A DNA stretch of 22,821 nucleotides. Source: Phycisphaerales bacterium UBA2402 (GTDB taxonomy: Bacteria > Planctomycetota > Phycisphaerae > Phycisphaerales > UBA1924). Every line of letters begins with the position of its first letter. Within the stretch, counting starts at the first letter, position 1. The notes beneath the pieces are model-generated. The model did not search any database, was not told the DNA's origin, and saw nothing but the letters and a program-made list of their open reading frames with translations. The position numbers were made by a program, and so were the translations under genes. The stretch covers positions 812-23,632 of the forward strand of contig DDSA01000094.1 of NCBI GenBank assembly GCA_002343715.1. Direction: 5' to 3'. Shown here in pieces: positions 1 through 5,355 of the stretch.

Positions 1-384
1 CATCGCCACCAGCACCACGCCCAGGGGCGCAAAGTTGATGAAGTTGCGGATCATGTTGGCGAAGAGCCAGTAGATGCCGTTGACGGAGAGCAGGTTCTGT
101 GGCCTGATGGGCACCCCCGCATCGGCCAGTTCGATGACGCGTTTCCCCGAGGCGTCGAGTTTCGGGCGGTTGACCTCTCGTCCGGCCTCCACCACCGTCT
201 CCATCACGATCACCGGCCTCTTGGGGGCGACCTGCCATCCCGCGGCGGATCCGATGGCCGACAGCGTCATCACGATCACCGTCGCGCTGATGAAAAGAAA
301 GATCGGGTCGGGCAGTTTGTTGCCGAGCCATTCGATCAGGCCGAGAATCCCGGGTTGGCGTGCCGATGGTGTGGGTGTGGCCAT
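1..384 (-). CDS. AbgT-family transporter, N-terminal part (runs off left edge)
   Basis: Reading the minus strand from the ATG at 384 gives 128 codons with no stop before the window edge. The product starts as a cytoplasmic tail followed by IEWLGNKLPDPIFLF and a hydrophobic helix (about residues 24-47). A loop follows, then NLLSVNGIYWLFANMIRNF and an APLGVVLVAM segment. This order (GNKLPxP plus first helix, then NLLSxxGxxWxxxNxIxNFxxFAPLG) is what I recall of the start of AbgT, the p-aminobenzoyl-glutamate / drug-efflux transporter family of about 500 residues. About a quarter of the protein is visible, so substrate cannot be judged; members include folate-catabolite importers and sulfonamide exporters. 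No Shine-Dalgarno is seen. TACCGT lies 6 nt before the ATG, suggesting a leaderless mRNA. It is divergent from the PepSY gene. Confidence 0.85.
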   Translation of the reverse strand, partial: MATPTPSARQPGILGLIEWLGNKLPDPIFLFISATVIVMTLSAIGSAAGWQVAPKRPVIVMETVVEAGREVNRPKLDASGKRVIELADAGVPIRPQNLLSVNGIYWLFANMIRNFINFAPLGVVLVAM

Positions 385-390
385 GGGCCG

Positions 391-396
391 ACGGTA
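391..396 (-). promoter_or_regulatory. Putative -10 element (TACCGT) for a leaderless abgT-like mRNA
   Basis: The minus strand reads TACCGT, then 6 nt, then the ATG at 384. It fits TANNNT at the distance that would put the transcription start on or near the A of ATG. There is no purine-rich ribosome-binding site in the gap. The call rests on position and on the same arrangement at other genes in this window; no -35 is convincing. Confidence 0.35.
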
Positions 397-525
397 GCAC
401 ATCGGACCCGCCCGCTCATTCGTCCGGTTTCGTCGGGCACCCCGGTATGTCGAGCCGGACACGATGATGCGCTGTAGAGCCGGAGATTCGTTCTGCCGAC
501 CACGGGTAGGTGCCGGGCCGCGCCC

Positions 526-531
526 TTTAAT
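526..531 (+). promoter_or_regulatory. Putative -10 element (TTTAAT/TAATAC) for a leaderless PepSY-protein mRNA
   Basis: TTTAAT ends 8 nt before the ATG at 540 and overlaps TAATAC (528-533), which ends 6 nt before it. It is a small A/T island in otherwise GC-rich sequence. With a normal -10 to +1 distance the transcript would start at about the start codon. No Shine-Dalgarno fits in between. Confidence 0.4.
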
Positions 532-539
532 ACCCCGGT

Positions 540-1094
540 ATGAGCCAACCCCTTCGAGCCGTCAACTTCTGGTCCCGCCGCCTGCATCGCTGGGGCGCGG
601 TCTTCTCGGCGGTGCCGCTGCTCGTGGTCATCTGCACGGGGTTGCTGCTGCTGCTGAAGAAAGAGTTCGCGTGGATTCAGCCGCGGGAGGTCCGCGGCAG
701 CGGGGGCCATCCATCGGTGACGTTCGATCAGATCCTCGCCGCGGCGAGCGCGGCGGACGGCCCGGAGATCACGGGATGGGAGAGCATCGACCGGCTCGAA
801 GTCCGTGTGGGCCGAGGTATGACGAAGGTCATCACGAAAGATCGATGGGAGGTGCAGGTGGATCATTCCACCGGCGGCGTGCTCAGCGCGGCGATCCGCC
901 GCAGCGACCTGATCGAGTCCCTGCACGATGGAACGTGGTTTCACAGCGCGGCCAAGTTGTGGGTCTTTCTGCCATCGGGCCTGATCGCACTGGGACTGTG
1001 GATCACCGGCGTCTACCTGTGGGGGCTGCCGTACATCATGAGGTCACGAAGGAAACCAACTCGGGGTGAGGGGGCCGCTTCGCCGGGGGCGTGA
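540..1094 (+). CDS. PepSY-associated membrane protein, two TM helices
   Basis: 184 residues. An N-terminal NFWSRRLHRWGAVFSAVP segment leads into a first TM helix (about residues 17-40). A roughly 95-residue outer loop follows, containing a PepSY-like stretch in which VTKDRW-type strands and DHSTGGVL match the usual DxxTGxVL turn. A second TM helix (about 142-166, LWVFLPSGLIALGLWITGVYLW) and a basic tail complete it. The helix-PepSY-helix arrangement with a conserved HRWxG at the first helix is that of small PepSY_TM proteins. These are often linked to iron/redox or peptidase functions, but the role of this one is unknown. The gene ends 4 nt before the convergent coaC stop. The start is fixed by the ATG just after the TTTAAT element; no Shine-Dalgarno is visible. 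Confidence 0.75.
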   Translation: MSQPLRAVNFWSRRLHRWGAVFSAVPLLVVICTGLLLLLKKEFAWIQPREVRGSGGHPSVTFDQILAAASAADGPEITGWESIDRLEVRVGRGMTKVITKDRWEVQVDHSTGGVLSAAIRRSDLIESLHDGTWFHSAAKLWVFLPSGLIALGLWITGVYLWGLPYIMRSRRKPTRGEGAASPGA

Positions 1095-1098
1095 TTCA

Positions 1099-1716
1099 TC
1101 AGGGCCGACGGTCGCAAAGGCGGGCGATGGACGCGAGGATCTCTTCCGGTTCGCTCATCCGTCCTTCGCCGATGGTCCGGCACGCCTGCCACCCCTCGCC
1201 GGGTCCGATGAAGTGGAACCCGTCCTCGCGGAGGGTGGTGACGTTGCGCTTGGTTGCGGGCTGGGACCACATCACGGAGTTCATGGCCGGCGCGAGCAGC
1301 ACCGGTGTTCGTGCCCTGTCTACCGCGCTGAGGATCAGCGTCACCACGTCGTCGGCCCGCCCCGTGGCCAGGCGCGCGAGGCAGTCCATCGTGCAAGGGG
1401 CGACGACGGCGCAGTCGAGTCCCGTCGCAAGTGTGATGTGCTGGGGATCATGCGATTCCAGGTGCTCCCAGGGCGATGTGTAGACCGGGCGGGCCGAGAG
1501 AGCCTGGAACGTGAGGGGAGAGACAAAGCGAGTCGCCGAGGGCGACATCGCCACGGTGACCTCGGCGCCGGCCTGGGCCAGTCGGCTGACCAGCGTGGCG
1601 GTCTTGTAGGCGGCGATGCCGCCTGTGATGCCCACGAGGATGCGTTTGGCCCGAACGGACGGCCATGCTCCGCCGGGGGCGGGGGTGTCTTCGGATCGTG
1701 TCGGATCGGTGCCCAC
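1099..1716 (-). CDS. coaC: Phosphopantothenoylcysteine decarboxylase-like flavoprotein (CoaC domain only)
   Basis: 205 residues from a GTG start at 1716. Visible family landmarks: KRILVGITGGIAAYK (24-38, FMN-binding start), PQHITLA with the catalytic-type His93, APCTMDCLARLATGRADD, LAPAMNSVMW with the PAMN signature (Asn146), and ACRTIGEGRM with the active-site Cys179. These are the His, Asn and Cys expected of the decarboxylase half of CoaBC, which makes 4'-phosphopantetheine for coenzyme A using FMN. The usual bifunctional protein is about 400 residues; here the CoaB ligase half is absent and the ORF ends cleanly. The preceding gene on the same strand is rpoZ, and rpoZ next to coaBC is a common bacterial arrangement. 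Other HFCD flavoproteins (e.g. lantibiotic decarboxylases) are less likely given this context. Confidence 0.88.
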   Translation of the reverse strand: MGTDPTRSEDTPAPGGAWPSVRAKRILVGITGGIAAYKTATLVSRLAQAGAEVTVAMSPSATRFVSPLTFQALSARPVYTSPWEHLESHDPQHITLATGLDCAVVAPCTMDCLARLATGRADDVVTLILSAVDRARTPVLLAPAMNSVMWSQPATKRNVTTLREDGFHFIGPGEGWQACRTIGEGRMSEPEEILASIARLCDRRP

Positions 1717-1731
1717 AACGGCGTTCCCGGA

Positions 1732-1751
1732 CCCCGCGAATCAAAGCGGGG
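1732..1751 (-). other. Stem-loop between rpoZ and coaC
   Basis: CCCCGC (1732-1737) and GCGGGG (1746-1751) form a perfect 6-bp stem with an 8-nt loop. It begins 1 nt after the rpoZ stop and ends 15 nt before the coaC GTG. No T-tract follows on the minus strand, so it looks more like an intercistronic processing or stability hairpin, or a weak attenuator, than a full terminator. Confidence 0.35.
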
Positions 1752-1752
1752 A

Positions 1753-1977
1753 TCAGATGTGCGCCGAAACGTCGTAGGGCGAGGCGTCGAACTCGAGCGT
1801 GATCTTGTCCTGAAGGATCTCCTCGATCACAAGTTCAAGGTCCGATCGACCGTCGCGGGGGACCAGCGGACGGGCCCCCTCCATGAGTTGCACAAGGCGC
1901 CGCTGAATCAAGGCGGTCAGTTTGAAACGCCCGCCGACTTTGTTGACAATGGTGTCGCTCTTGAGTGCTTCGATCAT
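1753..1977 (-). CDS. rpoZ: RNA polymerase omega subunit
   Basis: 74 residues from the ATG at 1977 (MIEALKSDTIVNKVGG), with a GGAG 11 nt upstream. Longer readings would add a basic, non-conserved leader. The core IVNKVGGRFKLTALIQRRL followed by VQLMEGARPLV is the omega signature: a helix with the RFxL turn, the arginine pair, then the GxRPLV turn. Omega chaperones beta-prime and stabilises core RNA polymerase. The acidic C-terminal part (EEILQDKITLEF) is the variable tail. It sits upstream of coaC on the same strand with 36 nt between them. The 5' neighbour usually seen in proteobacteria, gmk, is not here; the next gene upstream is divergent. Confidence 0.88.
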   Translation of the reverse strand: MIEALKSDTIVNKVGGRFKLTALIQRRLVQLMEGARPLVPRDGRSDLELVIEEILQDKITLEFDASPYDVSAHI

Positions 1978-2064
1978 GTGGACGGTGACTCCGGCGGGAA
2001 CTCGTGACGGTTGGACAAGGCCGCGACGTCGCACGCGCGGTCCGAGATGTGAACTTTTTCAAAA

Positions 2065-2093
2065 TTGGACTAGGCGCAGCCCACGGCTAATGT
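2065..2093 (+). promoter_or_regulatory. Possible promoter at the head of the structured non-coding region
   Basis: TTGGAC (2065-2070), a 17-nt spacer and TAATGT (2088-2093), preceded by the A/T-rich TTTTTCAAAATT at 2055-2066. Each hexamer is only a partial match to the sigma-70 consensus, but spacing and A/T-rich upstream sequence fit. It would start a plus-strand transcript at about 2100, some 310 nt ahead of the DUF3553 gene. Confidence 0.3.
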
Positions 2094-2136
2094 TATGCTG
2101 GAAGGGGGAACCGGGCAATTCGAGCAGTTCTCGCCG

Positions 2137-2319
2137 TTCGGTGGATGTTCCGCCGGATCGCGTTTCCTTAGTTTACAGGCAATTGTTCTGTCGTTGAAAC
2201 AGGCTGATCCGCGCGCGGTGTGCCGCCCCGGATTAGATGTTCGAGGTTCTTCTCGGGCGGCTTTGTGCGTATCCGGTCTCCGTGAGCAGCGCTCATGGAA
2301 TCGGATGGTGCAGAGACCG
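2137..2319 (+). other. Cluster of four stem-loops, candidate structured 5' UTR or small RNA
   Basis: The 432 nt between rpoZ and the DUF3553 gene contain no convincing gene and are less GC-rich than their surroundings. Four helices lie in a row: 2137-2144/2150-2157 (8 bp with two G-U pairs, 5-nt loop); 2207-2211 plus 2215-2218 with 2223-2226 plus 2229-2233 (9 bp with a small internal loop); 2242-2245/2252-2255 (4 bp); and 2274-2280/2313-2319 stacked directly on 2281-2287/2291-2297 (14 bp with a 15-nt 3' bulge). Short ORFs across it have no recognisable protein character. It does not match any riboswitch, 6S RNA or tRNA I can recognise. Confidence 0.4.
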
Positions 2320-2409
2320 TCGGAACTGTTCCTGTCGATCGTGTTTGTTTGAATCTGTTCCGGTATGCCGATGTTCTCATCGCGCACGCCGCATGTGGGG
2401 TGCTGCAGC

Positions 2410-3000
2410 ATGGCATGGATCAAAGGTGATCGCGTGATTCACGCTTCCCGTCCCGAATGGGGCGTGGGACAGGTGCTCGCCGTGGAGGCGATGGGCGGCG
2501 TCGCGACGACCCAGCGATTGACCGTCCGTTTCGAGCGGGCCGGAACCAAGGCCCTCTCGACGGAGTTCGCCGAACTCAAGCCCGCAGGCGACATGCCGCT
2601 CCGGCTCGAGTCGACCCCCGATTCGGGCGGTTTGAGTTTTGCCCCGACGGCCACCGAGATCAAGGAGATCATGACCCGGCTGCCCGAACAGGCCACCGAC
2701 CCGTTCAGCACGCCTCAGAAGCGTCTGGCCGCGACGCTCGATCTTTACAAGTACGCGGACAATGGGGGCCTCCTGCTGGATTGGGCGGCGATGCAGACGG
2801 GCCTGAAGGACCCGCTGGCGCGTTTCAACCGGCACGAACTGGAGCAATGGTTCGGAAGGTTCCGGATCGAACTCGATGATCACCTCCGCAAACTGGCCCG
2901 CGATGTGAGACGGGCCGATCCCGCCGCGATCGACGCCGCGATGGCCGCCGCCGCCCCTTCGGGCAAGCAGGCGTTGCGTCGGGCGGACATGGGTCGTTGA
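2410..3000 (+). CDS. DUF3553 domain protein (CarD/SH3-like N-terminus, helical C-terminus)
   Basis: 196 residues from the ATG at 2410. A GGGGTG lies about 8 nt upstream; the in-frame ATG at 2365 would add a non-conserved leader. Residues 1-55 (MAWIKGDRVIHASRPEWGVG and on to VRFERAGTKAL) match DUF3553. This is a small beta-barrel with the hallmark GDRVxHxxxPEWGxGxV, also found at the C-terminus of some UvrD-type helicases and related in style to CarD/Tudor-like modules that touch RNA polymerase or nucleic acid. Residues 75-196 are charged and helical, without a family I recognise; a poorly conserved Ala-rich tail ends the protein. A nucleic-acid or polymerase-associated role is a guess from the domain. 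Confidence 0.7.
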   Translation: MAWIKGDRVIHASRPEWGVGQVLAVEAMGGVATTQRLTVRFERAGTKALSTEFAELKPAGDMPLRLESTPDSGGLSFAPTATEIKEIMTRLPEQATDPFSTPQKRLAATLDLYKYADNGGLLLDWAAMQTGLKDPLARFNRHELEQWFGRFRIELDDHLRKLARDVRRADPAAIDAAMAAAAPSGKQALRRADMGR

Positions 3001-3224
3001 TAATTCTCCACAAGCCGTCATACCCGGCCCGCGGATCGACCGCGGCATGGTTGGATTTCGCGCCGGTCTCGCTCCCCGTGCTCGCCGGGGTCTTCTTATC
3101 GCACTCGGAACATGGCACGTGAGGCGTCGGCCCCGGGGACCGGCCACGGCGCGCCGCTTGTAAGGCGTTGCACCGCACGCGCCTGTGCGCGGACGGAGAG
3201 AATCTCATACGAGGGAGACGAGGG

Positions 3225-3533
3225 ATGACGGAGCAGGACTTCCAGAACAAACTGGCCGAACTGATGAAGCAGATCGAGGCCCTGCCTCCCTCGGAGCGGG
3301 GGCCGCTCGAGAAACTCGCGCAGGAGACGCGGGAGCGGCACGAGCGCATGAAGAAGACCGTCGGGGAGTTGCAGGAGTCGCTGGATTACCTGCGTCTTTC
3401 GGTCAAGTACCTGGTCTTCGACCTTGAAGCGACGCGCCGGGAGAACGACTACCTGCGCAAACTCATCGAGACCCGCGCGGCGCAGGACGACGAGCGCGAG
3501 CCCGACGGGCCGGCGGACCAGGACACCGAGTAA
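3225..3533 (+). CDS. Small coiled-coil protein of planctomycetal type, function unknown
   Basis: 102 residues from the ATG at 3225, which is preceded by a strong GGGAG-ACGAGGG Shine-Dalgarno; an upstream in-frame start would add a non-conserved leader. The protein is almost entirely helical: EQDFQNKLAELMKQIEALPP (residues 3-22), then a heptad-rich stretch to about residue 85 including ESLDYLRLSVKYLVFDLEATR and ENDYLRKLIE, then an acidic disordered tail. I recall near-identical conserved hypothetical proteins in planctomycetes, but no function is known to me. The 224 nt before it contain only small GC-rich inverted repeats (e.g. CCGCGG at 3029-3034 and 3040-3045) and no gene. It converges with truD, 3 nt apart. 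Confidence 0.75.
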   Translation: MTEQDFQNKLAELMKQIEALPPSERGPLEKLAQETRERHERMKKTVGELQESLDYLRLSVKYLVFDLEATRRENDYLRKLIETRAAQDDEREPDGPADQDTE

Positions 3534-3536
3534 GCC

Positions 3537-4820
3537 TCAGTCTTCATCATCCGGGAGCGCCGGCCCCGCCGCGCCGGTCTTGGTGATCTCTTCGATCACC
3601 TCGGTGGCGAAACTCCCCCGGGGCAGTTCAAAGGCGCAGCGCACGTACGCGCCGTGCTCGTCCACGCCCCCTTCGACCTCGGGGTCGACGACGGGCACAC
3701 GCAGCGGGCGGCGCTGACCCTCGAGCAGCCCGGGGCGGATCGTGTTCCACGCGATGAGCCGCTGGGGGTCCGCCCCCAGCGCTGCGAGGGCGGCGAGCTC
3801 GGCCTCGTCGGTGACGCCGTGCGCCCGCATCATGCCAACGCCCCACAAGGGGCCTGTGGCGCTGATCTCAAACCCATCGAGCCGCACCCGGGTGGCCGGG
3901 TCGTTCAGCACCTCCGCCGTGACCGCGAAGCAGGCGCGGTTCTCGCGCTTCATCACGACATCCCCCTCGATGAGCGTGGTGATGCCGATGCCCGCCAGGC
4001 GCGTTTCGAGCACGAGATTGAACACAGCCGCTTGGAACGCGGACAGAAAGAACCCGAGCGTCTGCGCATCGACGGAGAGCATCGCGGCCCGGTGGTCGGC
4101 CCCTTCGATCAGTCGCGACAGCACGCGCACCTCGGCCCGCGCGTTCCGCGGGTAGGTGCGTCGGGCCGCCTCGAACCTGCCCGCGGCGTACTCGGCGCGC
4201 CCCGAGGGGTTCACATGGGGCACGGTTTCGCACGGCCCCAGCAGCAGATCGCAGGCTGCCCGAAAGTCACCCGCGACAAGCGAGGCCCCGATCCGGTGGT
4301 TGTTGCCGAGCATCCCGAAGCGCTGTGTTCCCACGCGGTTCGGCAGCCCGTGAGCCGCGAGGCGAGTGAGCACGCGGCGGGCCGTGACCACGCCGGCCGG
4401 GCTGACGCCGCGGACCTTGATCGAGAACCGATTGCCGCGAAGGTGCCCGCGACGGAGTTTGTTGGTGTGCTGATCCGACCAGAGGACCGCGATGCGGTCG
4501 TGCTCGAGGAAGGGGAAATCCGCGGCGGTCTTTCCCGGGGTGTGCACCGACACCACCTGACGGGTGATCGCCTGCTTGTCCTTCAGCCCCGCGACGCCCA
4601 CATCGCGCCGCTGAACACGGAAGTGCTGAGCGATGACCTCGATCATGTCGAGGGTGGACAAGCCGCGCTTCTGGATCAGGAGATAGATGTGCTCGCCCGA
4701 TCCCGCGGGGGCGTAGAGAGGCTGTTCATCGACGAGAAAATCCTCGGGCCTCTGCTTGATCGTCCCTCCGAGGCCGGGGATGTCGGCGGTGATGTAGCGC
4801 CGATTCGCGGGGGGGCTCAT
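3537..4820 (-). CDS. truD: tRNA pseudouridine(13) synthase TruD
   Basis: 427 residues. TruD converts U13 of tRNA(Glu) to pseudouridine. Visible landmarks: KQRPEDFLVDE (22-32), VAGLKDKQAITRQ with catalytic Asp81, LRRGHLRGNRFSIKV (about 123-137), PNRVGTQRFG (the family's NYFGxQRFG motif), and SAFQAAVFNLVLETR, the late helix that closes the catalytic fold. It is longer than the E. coli enzyme (about 350), as are many bacterial and archaeal members with larger TRUD insert domains. The start is the ATG at 4820. It follows the bifunctional-nuclease gene by 3 nt (stop TGA, CGC, ATG), so the two are surely cotranscribed and probably translationally coupled. Confidence 0.93.
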   Translation of the reverse strand: MSPPANRRYITADIPGLGGTIKQRPEDFLVDEQPLYAPAGSGEHIYLLIQKRGLSTLDMIEVIAQHFRVQRRDVGVAGLKDKQAITRQVVSVHTPGKTAADFPFLEHDRIAVLWSDQHTNKLRRGHLRGNRFSIKVRGVSPAGVVTARRVLTRLAAHGLPNRVGTQRFGMLGNNHRIGASLVAGDFRAACDLLLGPCETVPHVNPSGRAEYAAGRFEAARRTYPRNARAEVRVLSRLIEGADHRAAMLSVDAQTLGFFLSAFQAAVFNLVLETRLAGIGITTLIEGDVVMKRENRACFAVTAEVLNDPATRVRLDGFEISATGPLWGVGMMRAHGVTDEAELAALAALGADPQRLIAWNTIRPGLLEGQRRPLRVPVVDPEVEGGVDEHGAYVRCAFELPRGSFATEVIEEITKTGAAGPALPDDED

Positions 4821-4823
4821 GCG

Positions 4824-5264
4824 TCAGGATTCCTCGCGCATCGCGGCCTCGAGCACGTGCTCGGCCACATAGATCGGCACGCCCCCCGCGATGCCGATGG
4901 CGATGGCGTCGCTGGGGCGAGAGTCGATGTGGATCAGTTCCCCATCGGCGCGGCGGACATCGAGCGTGGCGTAGAAGGTGTGGTCGTTCAGGTCGTTGAC
5001 GGTGATGGATTCGAGCGTGGCTCCGAGCGACTCGACGACGTTGGCCAGCAGGTCGTGCGTCTGCGGCCGCTTGATGCTGATCCCTTTCAGTCGTCGCTCG
5101 ATGGCCTGGGCCTCGGTCAGGCCGATGGCGATGGGGAAGGTGCGGGCCGACGTGCCAAGTTCATCAGTCTCCGAGGCGTCGTCGGTCACTTCGCGCAGTT
5201 CGATGATCTGCATGTCGTTGAACTCGCGGATCAGGATTCGGGATAGTTCCATGCGAACGGCCAT
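4824..5264 (-). CDS. Bifunctional nuclease-family protein (DUF151)
   Basis: 146 residues from the ATG at 5264, chosen because an AGGAGG (5275-5280 on the minus strand) lies 10 nt upstream; a longer reading to 5435 would add a basic leader without family similarity. The protein runs through IGLTEAQAIERRLKG, RPQTHDLLANVVESLGA, the FYATLDVR strand, and the hallmark DSRPSDAIAIGI followed by PIYVAEHVLE, which together define DUF151. Plant members of the family have been reported as dual DNase/RNase enzymes; bacterial roles are poorly known. First gene of a two-gene unit with truD, suggesting but not proving an RNA-related job. Divergent from the secreted repeat protein at 5356. Confidence 0.85.
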   Translation of the reverse strand: MAVRMELSRILIREFNDMQIIELREVTDDASETDELGTSARTFPIAIGLTEAQAIERRLKGISIKRPQTHDLLANVVESLGATLESITVNDLNDHTFYATLDVRRADGELIHIDSRPSDAIAIGIAGGVPIYVAEHVLEAAMREES

Positions 5265-5329
5265 GGCGGCGGCACCTCCTGTGACACGATGGTATTCCGG
5301 CGCGGTAGCTGCATCCTCGCGGTACCGCC

Positions 5330-5343
5330 CGGCCGCGCGGCCG
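5330..5343. promoter_or_regulatory. Perfect 14-bp GC palindrome in the bfn / repeat-protein intergenic region
   Basis: CGGCCGCGCGGCCG reads the same on both strands. It ends 1 nt before the TATCAT hexamer and 12 nt before the ATG at 5356, in a 91-nt divergent intergenic region, where an operator would be expected. All-G/C palindromes arise often in such DNA, so the call is tentative. Confidence 0.3.
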
Positions 5344-5344
5344 A

Positions 5345-5350
5345 TATCAT
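5345..5350 (+). promoter_or_regulatory. Putative -10 element (TATCAT) for a leaderless mRNA
   Basis: TATCAT matches TATAAT at five of six bases and ends 5 nt before the ATG at 5356. No ribosome-binding site is present between them, and a transcript from here would begin at about the start codon. Confidence 0.45.
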
Positions 5351-5355
5351 CCCTG

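Noticed and set aside
439..542. ACCCCGGTATG present twice (439-449 and 532-542)
   Set aside because: The second copy overlaps the PepSY start codon, the first has no gene behind it, and an 11-nt GC-rich match nearby can be chance.
1066..2007. 313-codon plus-strand open frame across coaC and rpoZ
   Set aside because: Antisense to two well-supported genes; sequence is low-complexity Gly/Arg/Asp.
2095..2352. Small 85-codon open frame in the non-coding region before the DUF3553 gene
   Set aside because: No ribosome-binding site, no protein-like pattern, and it overlaps four RNA helices. I prefer a structured RNA.
3029..3045. CCGCGG-ATCGA-CCGCGG hairpin after the DUF3553 gene as a terminator
   Set aside because: Only a 6-bp stem, no T-tract, and CCGCGG is self-complementary and common in GC-rich DNA.
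3654..5246. 530-codon plus-strand open frame opposite truD and bfn
   Set aside because: It is antisense to two genes with clear family motifs, and its composition (rich in Gly, Arg, His, Asp) is typical of a high-GC shadow frame. No domain is recognisable.
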